Below are positions 8,801 through 19,100 of a stretch of DNA of 28,496 nucleotides, piece after piece. The position numbers and the translations under genes are program-made. Each line of letters starts with the position of its first letter. Positions within the stretch are counted from its first letter, which is position 1. The notes beneath the pieces are model-generated. The model was not told the DNA's origin, did not search any database, and worked only from the letters and a program-made list of their open reading frames with translations. This stretch comes from a virus, in IMG/VR virus record IMGVR_UViG_3300032214_000799, positions 1 to 28,496 of that record. The stretch is one strand, 5' to 3'.

Positions 8801-11587
8801 AGCATCAAGAGAAGTGATTGTTGCAGTAATCCCAGACTCTTTAAATGTTATAGTTTCATTTACTTGGAATCTGCTTGAGTTTCTTGAAACATATGATATC
8901 TGTAGCGAATTTAATTTTTCTGCATACAAACCTACAGCACCACTTATAGAACCAACAAATTCTTCTCCAATCAATAGATCATCAGTTTTTGATGTTGGTC
9001 CATTAATTGTTGTTAGAGTTAGATTTGGAAGTTCTGGATTGGATGTATCGTTAGATTCATAAATTCCATATAAAACTGTTACATCCGGTTGTAGTAAACA
9101 AATCTCCTCATCTTGAACTCTTGTTCCATAAGGATAAGTTCCATAGACTAATCCATCGTTATTTGATGTTGACCCAGTTCCAGAATATGCATATTTTGAT
9201 TTATCTACTATGATTGATTGAACTCTATTTTTTCTCTTAATTTTTGAGTCAATGTCAATTTTTCTTAATGTTGCAATTAATTTTCCTGTACCAGAAGCAG
9301 TGCTAAGTCCATAAACGGTTATTTCTCTGCCACCATTTGAAAAAACTAACTTGTCTGCACTTAAACTTTCGGTAACGCCATTATCTGTTATGAGAACATA
9401 TCTTTCTTCATCAAAAGATAAGAATGTTTCGTCAGACTCTGCAAGAATAGTATTTGTAGCATTGTTTGAAATTGTTACGGCATACTGCTTTCTAATAGTT
9501 AAGGATGAGTCTGTTAAGTCAACTGATGCAACATTTCTCTTGGGTAATGTTGTATATAAAGTGTTGTCTGTAGAAGACTGGAAATTGGAGAATAAAATTC
9601 TAAAATCACTTGGATTAATGGTAGAAGATGGAAGAGCACCATCACACACACCAGAAACTGTTGTTATGCCAGAAATAGTTAAAGAACTTTGAGATACTGT
9701 TTCTATTTTTGCAAAACTAATAACAGAAAGACCGGGATTTGAAAATGCAACTATGTTTCCTGCAGTTGCAATTCCCGAAAAAATGAAATCAGAAGAAGTT
9801 ACGGTGCTTATTCCACCACCATTTGCGGTAATTTCAACTTGTCCAATATTAACAAGAGGAGATTGTTTAACATCTGCAGTAAAGGTTGATGCACTTCCAA
9901 CTATTCCATATAAAGATTTGACATCATTTGTGGAATATGCAGTTATAGCAGTCGAAACTCTAGTATTTTCGATTCCATCAAAAATAAACTTTTCACCAAT
10001 AACAAAATTACCCTTTGTGTTATATGCTGTGATAATACCGGAATTTGATGCATTATATCTCAAAAATCCAACAGCACCACTTGACTTACCCTTAATGTGA
10101 GTAGGTGCAGTTAAAGTTATTGGTTCATTTAAAGAAATTTCTGTATATGTCTGAATATCATATAACGCAATATCCCATTCATTTGCATCTGGAGTTGACG
10201 TATTATATGAACCAGATTCTAATGCAAAATCATATACTCTTGCTAGACCAATCTCCTTTCCAGTAGCGCTGAGTTGGTTAGAACCAACTCTAGAATTTCT
10301 TAAACTTAAAGTATATGAAGTCGAGATACCTAGCGAAGGTGAACCATAAACTCTATTGAGAGTATATGTTGGTCCTGTAACATAATTTACACTCTGGTCA
10401 GTAAGTAATTTAGTTGTTCTTGGTTTTTCGAAATCAAGATATGTAGTGCCTACAACATCAATTTCAAAACCACTCACAAAAGCTTTTAGTGGAGAAATTA
10501 CATATGTTGCTAAATCGTCAGTTGCTTTATTATTATTATAAGTTAATTGATTTTCCCTAAAAATTCCACCATTACCCTTCAAATCATCTAAAGTTTCTTT
10601 TACTGATATTGATGGGGATTTTACATAATAATTTCCAGATTCATCATAAGTTCTTCTTGCTAATTCTTTTTCAATTATGTTATAATCTGGATTATTAATT
10701 TGTCTTTGTAAAATTCCGTTTCTAACTTCAAGAAGTTGTACAAAGTTTGGAGTTGCTACTGGATTTGGATCATTTAAAGGTATTTTTGCTAATATTGCTT
10801 CAATAACAAATCTATCTGCACCCGGTGCCGCATAGTTGGAAAAACCCTGTGCATTGTCATTTAAATCAATATTATCATCTGGAGTTTCTATAGATTCAAA
10901 TACATTCAAACCAACTCTATAACTTGGATTGTTGTTATATTGATCCAGGAGAATTGTTTGTTCTTCTACAGTTACAAAATGACCTCTGAGATAATAAACA
11001 CCTTCAGAAAGATTAACTGCGGAACCAATTGAATTTGGATTTGTGGTTATAGTTACTGCAAATCCTTCATTTGGTTGAAGAATAGTAGATTGTTCTGGAT
11101 CTAATGTATTTGGTTCTGAGATACCACTTTCTACAACAAGAACTTCATTTGCAGAAAATCCTTGATATGTATTGGTTGCTGTATCTGAATTTAAAAAATT
11201 TACATAAATGGTGTTATTATCTCTCTCAGAATCATAGAAAGGTAAAATACCAACAACAGAAGCCCTTATGCCACTATTAGTTCCTCTAATTGTCTTTCCA
11301 ATTAAATATGGTAAATATGCTAAAATATCTACACCAAGATAACTATTTTGTAGTTCTACTGCATAATAATTATCAATATAATTTATATTTCCTGGAATTA
11401 CAACTGAACCTTCTTTAAAAAGGTGATCTCCTACCTGCTCAATTTGGCTCTGCAACATTGATTGCAGAGTGGTAATCTCTCTAGCTTGAACAGGATAACC
11501 CGGTTTAAAAAGAACCCTGTAATATTGATTTTCTCTGTCAAAGTCATCAAAGTATGGAGATACATTTAGATTAGTTTGCTGTGGCAT
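5897..11587 (-). CDS. DUF4815-type virion structural protein, 1896 residues
   Basis: The N-terminus (LNVSPYFDDFDRENQYYRVL, FKPGYPVQAREITTLQSMLQ, then SQIEQVGDHLFKEGSVVIPG) is the DUF4815 signature found in large structural proteins of marine T4-like phages. A helical element DISSLETRIKNLEYYTSLSL with FKSGFFVDDF (about residues 1125-1190) is a second landmark of these proteins. Between them lies a long Ser/Thr/Asn-rich beta region with many ISGxxT and SGAVGxxxY turns. Residues ~1655-1742 form a Pro/Gly-rich linker (PPYVPPAPPVVPAEPPAA, then GGGYGGGEG and PGPGPGGGEPQPP). The last ~150 residues are basic and end NKGQNNKNKNKR. The gene follows gp8 after six bases and is probably cotranscribed from the gp8 promoter. 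It occupies the place of T4 genes 9-11, suggesting a baseplate-periphery or fibre-attachment role; that is inferred from position only. Confidence 0.85.
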   Translation of the reverse strand: MPQQTNLNVSPYFDDFDRENQYYRVLFKPGYPVQAREITTLQSMLQSQIEQVGDHLFKEGSVVIPGNINYIDNYYAVELQNSYLGVDILAYLPYLIGKTIRGTNSGIRASVVGILPFYDSERDNNTIYVNFLNSDTATNTYQGFSANEVLVVESGISEPNTLDPEQSTILQPNEGFAVTITTNPNSIGSAVNLSEGVYYLRGHFVTVEEQTILLDQYNNNPSYRVGLNVFESIETPDDNIDLNDNAQGFSNYAAPGADRFVIEAILAKIPLNDPNPVATPNFVQLLEVRNGILQRQINNPDYNIIEKELARRTYDESGNYYVKSPSISVKETLDDLKGNGGIFRENQLTYNNNKATDDLATYVISPLKAFVSGFEIDVVGTTYLDFEKPRTTKLLTDQSVNYVTGPTYTLNRVYGSPSLGISTSYTLSLRNSRVGSNQLSATGKEIGLARVYDFALESGSYNTSTPDANEWDIALYDIQTYTEISLNEPITLTAPTHIKGKSSGAVGFLRYNASNSGIITAYNTKGNFVIGEKFIFDGIENTRVSTAITAYSTNDVKSLYGIVGSASTFTADVKQSPLVNIGQVEITANGGGISTVTSSDFIFSGIATAGNIVAFSNPGLSVISFAKIETVSQSSLTISGITTVSGVCDGALPSSTINPSDFRILFSNFQSSTDNTLYTTLPKRNVASVDLTDSSLTIRKQYAVTISNNATNTILAESDETFLSFDEERYVLITDNGVTESLSADKLVFSNGGREITVYGLSTASGTGKLIATLRKIDIDSKIKRKNRVQSIIVDKSKYAYSGTGSTSNNDGLVYGTYPYGTRVQDEEICLLQPDVTVLYGIYESNDTSNPELPNLTLTTINGPTSKTDDLLIGEEFVGSISGAVGLYAEKLNSLQISYVSRNSSRFQVNETITFKESGITATITSLDAGDNNITSNYTFDNGQRETIYDYSRIIRKSSSKEPTRKVKIVFESAGFSSSDTGDLTTASSYEQFDYCDIPTINGIRNTDIIDIRPRVSGFTVTTSSLSPFEFGARNFTESGNSASSILASDESILFDYSYYLPRIDKIYLTKDGVFQLNKGEPADNPQPPIDIEDALDIATITLPAYLCDVNEASLNLAEHKRYRMKDISSLETRIKNLEYYTSLSLLETDTSNLFIRDVNGLNRFKSGFFVDDFSTTTAQKKVTIVKNSIDVINSELRPAPYTTQVDLILGSNSLIGLGGTNTNADPNFVSDLIGTNVKKTGGVITLDYYEVEEINQPYATRVESVAPYRVGYYGGTINLTPSSDIWVDVVRLSANSTEVATNYIQSESQIVASELDSQTGFGPVTWGSWETVWTGSTKAVDTRTVNVGYYIVKEDLETVTKTGTSTRTGVRKITKEELKNVSLGDTVLSTEISSYMRSRNVEFVSRRLKPFTRVYTFFNGVNVNKFVTPKLLEITMVSGSFQVGETVRGIIESSVSSGSASLTLAPVKPDPEITFRVASSNHKYGPYDAPTEVFTANPYNSTQPVPADYSSTSTILNVDTFSISQQAQGDFFGYVQTGMKLRGQTSGAEAVVSDIRLVTDTIGVLIGSFYIPNPNVFGNPRFETGSKLFRITSSASNSSIDAVTTSAEEKFFSEGKINRVQENILSVRTVRTETQTITESRAESLTGPTAVVATTIVGNTLPPYVPPAPPVVPAEPPAAIDYLSEPAPPSYSPVQETPFGGGYGGGEGPFNGGYTPNPQPPGGGEGPDPGPGPGGGEPQPPKATRGKAGIEFLNLSITSVNGKAQTIGQPGKKTEKFSVPLQTVNGKTFSQLKNNKGAAAARKIFKDAGLKVTTTDKSYATQQKAVGFKTTKNPKSALPKSNAPIGGAVAKQLKQDRIVKPQTTRNSGGLVSIVPKTINNVPANKGQNNKNKNKR

Positions 11588-11593
11588 AATTCT

Positions 11594-13150
11594 TTAGAAC
11601 TGCAAAATGACTTTGATATCTTCTTTTTGATTTGATGATCTTGTAATTGAAGGTCTGTTATCAACATAGATTATGTTGCCAGAGTATTTTTGAACCTCTG
11701 GGTCAGCAACTCCATTGACAAACGTTTGTCCCAAATAATATCTTCTATTATTTATTGTTGTAGAAACACCACTAAACGAAGTATCAATGCCTAAACCACT
11801 TATACCAGAAGCATTGATTGTGAGAGAACCTCCAGTATCTGGAGTAGCAGTGAATTGATTCAAATTAAATCCATATAATGGAGTTGAATTTGCATTTCCA
11901 TCGCTGTTAAAACCAACTAAAGTTCTATCTTGCCAATATTTTAAAACTCCAGTATTCTTATCATAAGATATCACTCTACCTATTGCAGTAGAACCGAGTC
12001 CAACAGTTTGAGTAATTATTGAGTCTGCAATAAAGTTTGCAGTGCTATAACCAGTACCAACTAATTTTAATGATGATAAAACGCTTGCTTTATTTTTTAC
12101 AAGAATATCATCAGAAGCGTATGCTAAAGGATTTTCTATAATACCAACTCTTGCAATCTGATTACCAACTATAAAATCCGGATCTTCAGTATCGTTTTCT
12201 ATTCTAGAGTATATCAATACTCTATATGCACCAAGTTCCCTATAAATGTCATAACCATGACCCGATTGTGGGGGAATTATGACTTTAAATATTGGAGAAG
12301 ATGTTCCTGTAGGAACATTACCTGAAACTATATCAACTGTTCCATACGTATAACCAGAACCTCCTTTAGTTACAATTGCAGATTCTACCTTAGAATCACT
12401 ATTTACAACTACAGTACACTCTGCACCAACTCCATCTCCATAAATGGGAACATTAGTATAAGTTCTATTTGCTGTTCCTACTCCAACTCCCCTATTAATA
12501 ACTTGAACTATCTTGATTTGTCCACTATTTAAAGCATTATTTCTAACTGCAGCGTAATCTGAATTAGTTTCCCAATCTGATGGTACTGGAATAAAATTTG
12601 TCGATTCAAACTTTATTAATTCATTTGGTTTGATAGTAAACAAATATTTCCAAATATAACCATCCTCACTGGTTCCTGCAGATCTTGGTTCCAAATCGGT
12701 AAATGTGGGCTCATCTAAAGATGGTTTTCCTGATGGATTTTCTGGATCAACCCCATTGTAAAGGCAAATATAAACTCTATAATCACTGTTTACAACATAA
12801 AAATTTGATGAATACAAACTTGTAGAGTTTGAAGGAACAGACAAACTAGTTCTACTAATATCATGTCTGTACATATCATAAACTGTTCCGGATGTCCAAG
12901 TAATTTTTCTAACTACCTGTCTAACATCACCACTAGTAATTTTTTTCAAGGCAATCATTGTATCCCAATAATCATTTTCTTGATCAAAATTGTCTTTTGG
13001 TGCTGGTGGCAAAGAGTCCCAATTTGCATCATAATTTGTTGCATTTGGTAATCCAACAAATGTATAGTAGCTATTAGAAATAGATGTCGCCGCCGCTACA
13101 AAATTTTTAGCGTTTAATATTCTAAGTTGATCAGTTATAATCGCAGACAT
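11594..13150 (-). CDS. gp8: Baseplate wedge protein gp8
   Basis: A 518-residue protein in the gene 8 position. Residues 1-~190 carry family landmarks: YYTFVGLPNATNYDANWDSL, then PPAPKDNFDQENDYWDTMIA, YRVYICLYNGVDPENPSGKP and DGYIWKYLFTIKPNELIKFE. PQSGHGYDIYRELGAYRVLI (near residue 290) is the HG-centred motif I associate with gp8 proteins, and the C-terminus GNIIYVDNRPSITR...QKEDIKVILQF fits too. T4 gp8 is 334 residues and links gp7 and gp10 in the wedge. The extra length here includes glycine-rich segments (GGSGYTYGTVDIV near 263, GTGYSTANF near 364). The gene starts 33 bases after the giant gp7-like gene, under a perfect TATAAATA, with no Shine-Dalgarno visible in the short leader. The ATG is supported by the promoter distance and the matching N-terminus. 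Confidence 0.87.
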   Translation of the reverse strand: MSAIITDQLRILNAKNFVAAATSISNSYYTFVGLPNATNYDANWDSLPPAPKDNFDQENDYWDTMIALKKITSGDVRQVVRKITWTSGTVYDMYRHDISRTSLSVPSNSTSLYSSNFYVVNSDYRVYICLYNGVDPENPSGKPSLDEPTFTDLEPRSAGTSEDGYIWKYLFTIKPNELIKFESTNFIPVPSDWETNSDYAAVRNNALNSGQIKIVQVINRGVGVGTANRTYTNVPIYGDGVGAECTVVVNSDSKVESAIVTKGGSGYTYGTVDIVSGNVPTGTSSPIFKVIIPPQSGHGYDIYRELGAYRVLIYSRIENDTEDPDFIVGNQIARVGIIENPLAYASDDILVKNKASVLSSLKLVGTGYSTANFIADSIITQTVGLGSTAIGRVISYDKNTGVLKYWQDRTLVGFNSDGNANSTPLYGFNLNQFTATPDTGGSLTINASGISGLGIDTSFSGVSTTINNRRYYLGQTFVNGVADPEVQKYSGNIIYVDNRPSITRSSNQKEDIKVILQF

Positions 13151-13168
13151 TTTTTGTCGTTTTTTATC

Positions 13169-13176
13169 TATTTATA
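13169..13176 (-). promoter_or_regulatory. T4-type late promoter (perfect TATAAATA) upstream of gp8
   Basis: An exact match to the T4 late-promoter octamer, in the 33-base gap between the giant gene and gp8. The octamer ends 18 bases before the gp8 ATG, so the expected leader is only about 10-14 bases (AAAAAACGACAAAAA just before ATG) and has no ribosome-binding purine run. This is the most convincing promoter in the window. It would let gp8 and the DUF4815 gene be transcribed without reading through the 12.5-kb gene upstream. Confidence 0.75.
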
Positions 13177-13183
13177 GGTGTTG

Positions 13184-16100
13184 TTAAGGAGTTGTGGTGT
13201 AACCAATGTATCTTAAGGGATTAGTTCTTTGAATGACTGCTCCCGTTGACAACCCAGATATTCCACTCTTGTTGTAAGAATCAAAATTCTGAGGAATTTT
13301 TCTTGTTGGTGTATTTATTTTACCCCAACTAAATTCTCCATAGAAATTACTATATCCCATACCAGATAATCCATTATAGTTGAGAACACTGACTGTTACT
13401 CTTGAAACATTTGTTAAACCAACTCCAGGAACATTTGTTTGTGCTATGGAAACTGAAGCAACCTGATAAACATTATCTAAACAAGTAGTTCCAACACCAA
13501 CAATATTGTTACTTGAATCTAAAGAAGTCACTCCCATACCAATATTTGAATTAAATACTGTGAAATAATAATCAGTTTTTATGCCACTAATTCCGGTGGT
13601 AGCAATTCCAACAGTAAGATTTGTATCTCTTAAATAAGAATCCGTAGGAACAAAAAGATCAAATGTTATTGCAGTTGAAGCAACACCAACTGACGTTGTA
13701 TTAATGCCTACAATTATTCCAAAATCACCTTCATAGGACACATCTTCAATTTTTTCATACTTCAATGATGGATATTCTATTAAAATTTGGGGTGGGTTTG
13801 AGGTAGTATATCCAGAACCTGGATTTGTTATTGTAAGAGAAGTAACTACACCAGAAGTCACTGATGCTGCAATTGTTGCAGTCGTTCCAACTCCAATAGG
13901 AGTTCCTACAATTACTGTGGGGTCTGTAGAAAATCCTAAACCACCACTCAATAGATTTACTGAAGAAATAGTACCAGCAGTAGATACAATAGCAGTTGCA
14001 GATGCCCCAACAATAACATCTTGAGAAGTTATGATTATTTTTGCTCTATTTGGATCTGAAATGTTTTCTCTCTCATCATCAAAGAATATTTTCACACTTT
14101 GAACAAAAATTTCTGTTGCTGCAACTCCAACACTTTGAATTATATTTGTGGTTGGTTGAATTGAAGGTTCATAAATTTCTCTATTTTTTCCAATTTCCTG
14201 ACCACTAATAATCTTATCTTCAGTTTGTCTACACCATATTAGAGGTCTTGATAGTGTTTCATCCAATGAAAGACCATATCCATTATATGGATTTGTCTGA
14301 ATTAAATCAGATGCAACAATGTCAGTTACTAATCTATCATCTTCTTTTAGACTTAAAACATCACTGTTTAAACGAACATCATCTCCAATTTTAACAGTTT
14401 CAAGTATGTCAATAAAGACAACATCAACATCTCCCGTTCCTTTATAGAATAATATTTTACATGTATCACCCTCTTTTGGTGGTTCTGAGAATGTAAATGT
14501 ACTTCCCCCCCTAAAAGTATATCCTTCATCAGGAGTTTGTAGAATATCATTAATGAATATCAATAAAACAGATTGTATGTCTATATTTGAACCAGTTCTC
14601 GCTCTAATTGAGGTTTGAACACCATCAATTTTAATTGGGAAATTCCTTCTAACACCATTAAATAAGTTTTCAATTTTGTCTATAACTTGGAAATCCCCAA
14701 CAGACCATCCAGAGAAAAGATCTGCAAATACTTGATCAATAGTAAGTTCAAAATTTCTAAATGGTTTTGAAATGTCAGTAGGAATTCCCGTTAATCCCCC
14801 TGTAGGAATAGTTAAAACTTCTGAATTTTTGTATGCATACCCCAAGTTCCTTATTTCAAAGTCAACCACACTCGAACCTTGACCTACAACAATGTTGATA
14901 GTGGCTTGAGTTCCAATACCAGAATAACCAGAAGAGTAAATTAAAGGAATATTGTCGTAACTATGTGGATTGTCAAAAACAACTACAGGAGGATTTGAAG
15001 TAGTATAACCAGAACCTGGATTTGTTATGATGATATTTGTAGAAATATGTCCAGATGAAACCGTTGCAAATCCAATAAACTCATAGTTTACGATTCCATT
15101 ACTTGCAGTTTTTACACCAACGTCAACCAATCCGGAAGTTGGAGAATCTAAAGTTATTAGAACAGAAGTTCCAGAATCTATGGATTCACTCACAGTACTT
15201 GCAGAACCAATAAGAATATAGGTATTTCCAAATCCAACAATAGGAACATTCTGTAATATTGAACTAATTCCCACTGTATTTGAGGAAGAATATTGAAGTT
15301 TGCTGAGGACTCCTCTTTCGTTGGTTATTGGAATTATTGTACTTCCAGAGCCAATTGAAACTGAAGTTTCTGCAATTATCTCATATTTTTCGAGAGATCT
15401 ATAACCAGAACCTGAGTTTCCTACGCTAATATTGGAAATAGTTCCTGCAACAGAAACAATAGAAGTTCCCCCTGCAGAAATTAATGGTTGATATCCAAAA
15501 CCTTGTGTTGATGCGACAGAAACAATAACACCTCCTCTAGGAACACTTGATGTATTGACATCATATGCAGTAGAAGAAATATTGCCAGTAAATCCTAATG
15601 TTGTTATTCCGGCATTCTCATACATCTTGTAATTGCCGACAATATCAATAGAACCAAGTCTTTGTGGTTCTTGGAATATGTTATTAATTAATAAAACTAT
15701 TCCTCCTGTAGAAATTCCTGTAACATTTGAACCAGAAGACTTTAAGATAAATTCTGTGTTTATACCTGTAAATTGCTCCGATAATCCATCAAAGATATAA
15801 TTTTTGTTATATGGCTCTTCAGAACTATCTTCTACTCCAGATCTCAAGAATACTCTTCCATTAAATGTAGACCTAGTTGTAATACCAGTATAATCTCTAT
15901 CATCTGGGCGATTAGTTATTGTTCCAATGGGAGAATTGCCATATGGTGCTTCTACAAAATGAATTGTGTTATCAATAATATTATAATTTCCAGTTATTTT
16001 TGTAACTGTAGACCCAATAGAGTGAGTTTCTGGTTCTGTTCCCATCCAACCTCTATCAACCAAAAATACATTAGTTGAACCATAACCTACAGTGTTAACT

Positions 16101-19100
16101 TTTACAATTTCATTGTTTATTTTAAGTAAATCACCGCCAAAAATTGAACTTATTCCTGCTAAACTTAATTCCACCACATTAAAGGCAGCATCTTTTACTA
16201 AAACGGTTGTGGTTGAAGTAGAAACAACTGGGGATTGAATATAGTTGTCAATAGAAATTAAGCATTTAGTATTTTGCTTTTTCGAGGTGAAGAAGTGAGT
16301 TGTTCCTACACCAACTGAAGTAATGATCAAAGGATCTGGAATTGCCTTGAGTGCATTTTCTGCACTAGAAGCAAATCTTACATTCAAATCGTTCAACTTA
16401 ATTGCAAATACGGAAGATGGCAGTTGATCTGTTAAACCAATTCCCGCAATAGATGTTGTCGCAATACCAATTGGGCTTCCATTTCCAGGACTATAAACAA
16501 GTTCTTCTCCAGTTACAAAGAAGTGTTTTGGAATTCTTACATAGTTATTAGTTACATCCACTAAAGTTGAATCTGATGCATCAAAAACTCTTTCAAAAAT
16601 TGGAGTTTGTTTATGGTATAAATCAAACGATCTCTTAATAGAATTAAATATACCCTCAAACCCACCATAATCAGAATCTATGCTTGCATTTGTAAATCCA
16701 TAAGAGTCAAAAGTATTTCCTGTACTTACAACTCTCATAGAGTTTTGATATACCTTAACATTAACTGATATATCTGGATTTGGTGTAAAGTTCAGAGTAG
16801 TTCCACTTATGGTGCTAACTCCAACACCAAATGTTCCAAGACCCGAAGAAGTTTCAACAACACCAAACTCTGAAAGATATGCTTCAGTTTCATCATCGAC
16901 AACTACAAGTTCTGAGATTTGATATTCATTATTTGTAGTATCTTCTACAACTGCAATATAATAAGAACTTCCATATTCTTTTGTATATGTAGAAATTCCA
17001 GTTTGAGATGGTGAAGGCGAAGATGAGATAGAAACAAAACTTGATATTATATTGGACGTATCAAATGATATTGTTCCTGTTGTTATTCCAACATCTGTAC
17101 CTGCAAAAGAAACTCTCAAAGTGTTAATAACATAAGTTGTCCCTAAACCAACATTTGGAGTAAAGTCTAAATTGATGTTCGAACCAGAAATATAGGCAGA
17201 ATAAGTTCCTATACCATCACCAACATATCCAACTCTACTTGCATTAGATAACCGACCATATTCAAGAATACTTACATCAGTACCATCATTTAAAAGTGTT
17301 AGTTCGTCAAATTGATAGTAAGTTCCATTAGTTGAAGAAAACTGGACTAAAACCTTAGTTGCAAGATATGTTGAACCGATTCCAACAATATTAGTCTGTG
17401 CTGTTGTTCCGGCAGAAACTGTAGTTGTAGAAGATCTAACATCAACAAGATTTCCTAAAGCAGTGCTTCCTATTCCACTTGAAGTATCTTTTATGCCATA
17501 TGATATTACACTAATATCATAATTATTATAAAAATAGTTTAATGGATAAAATTCAAGTGTCCCTTCGGTTCCGAAAATTGAAAAATCAAATGAACCAAGA
17601 TCACTTAAAGTTTCTGATCTTGCATATTGATTTAAATAACCCTCCAGATTGTCGTGTAGCAGTGAAACCAAATAAATTTGTCTTACGCCAGTAAATCTCT
17701 TATCTCTAACGTATGTTATATACTTTCTCGACCTAAAATCAGCAAGTCTAAATGTATCTACATTAGAATAATTTTGCTCAGATGGTAGATTTGAGAATTG
17801 ATTACTGATATCATCTATAGAAAGAACTCTATTACCTATTGATTGGAATTCATCCTGAAGTGAAACTGAATTAAGTATAATTTCTTTCGAATAATAATCA
17901 GAATCTATATTTAAAGTTCTTTCTCTAGCAAGATCAAAATCATTTACACAGTTTAAATCAACCTCGGATATGAATTCAGCTAAACCTGAAAAATCTCCAT
18001 TATCTTGAGATGTTGAAATGCCAACAGAAGTGGAATCAACAGATTCAATAATCAAATCTCCAAATTTCTTAAATCCAGAAGTATGATTCAAATTGCCAAT
18101 AGATTCATTCCAAGTTTCATAATCAACTTTAGATTTTATTGAGTATGAAAAATTCTGATAATAATTATTATCTGGAATTACCTGGAAAGAATTATTTAAG
18201 AATCCATTTTCATTAATCCATCCCTTTTTAACTAATGCTGAAGAATCAATTGTATAAATGGCATCAAAATCTTCTGCAGAAATAACAGTTCCTTTTGCTT
18301 TTGAAGATTCTCCTTCAATTAGAGAATCAATTTCAAATTGATCAACTGAAGAAATTTTTAACTCCTCAGTAAGTTCATTCCAATTTACGACAACACCACT
18401 GGAAGAACCGCTAGTTACTTTCTCCCCATTATTAAATTTATATTTTTCTAAAGTTGGATTAAAAATTGGGAAATATTTTTCAGGTACTACTGTACCTGCT
18501 GAATTTTCTACGTCAAATATTCCTGGAGACTCAGTTGATGTCAGATAATCAGAAATATTATAAACTATGGTTGCACCAGACCCACCGTACTGGGGATTTA
18601 CAGTTTTGAGTGTAAAAAGAGCATAGTCATAATTTTTAGAATTATACCCTTTAAAGGTAGTTGCAGAACCAACACTAACTCCTTCAACCAATACTCTATC
18701 ACCAACATTGAATGGGAAAATTTCCCCAAAACTATAATTAACACCAATCTCAACTGTTACATCCTTCGTTACACTATTATAAGTTACATTACTTATTGGA
18801 ATTCCATTTGAATTATTTGTTGGTATGATTCTGGGTGATGTATTATAAAGACCTTCAGTATTCTTTACAATTGTTACAGTTTTTGTATTGATGTCATATT
18901 GTAAATCAACATCAGAGACAACACTATTCGTGAGAGAATCAATTACCACCAAATTTGGAGACAAAGTATAGTCAATACCAACTGAAGAAACTCCAATATT
19001 TTTAAATATTGAAAGTGGATTTACTTTTAGTATTTGTGGAAGCTTTGCTGTCGGATATAATGTTGTATCTGAAGAATAACCAAATCCAATATCTTCAACC

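Noticed and set aside
9351-10100. Plus-strand open frames of 113 and 115 codons (9351-9692, 9753-10100)
   Set aside because: Both are antisense to the DUF4815 gene, without promoter, ribosome site or a recognisable protein. Long opposite frames are expected over a 5.7-kb coding region of this composition.
11749-11756. AATAAATA inside gp8 as a promoter for the DUF4815 gene
   Set aside because: It is 160 bases from the start and falls on Asn-Asn codons. It cannot be excluded, but there is no positive support.
13312-13319. AATAAATA inside the 3' end of the giant gene as a promoter
   Set aside because: It lies in coding sequence with no start nearby, and a perfect TATAAATA exists ~140 bases closer to gp8. 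AT-rich codons for Asn and Lys produce the motif by chance.
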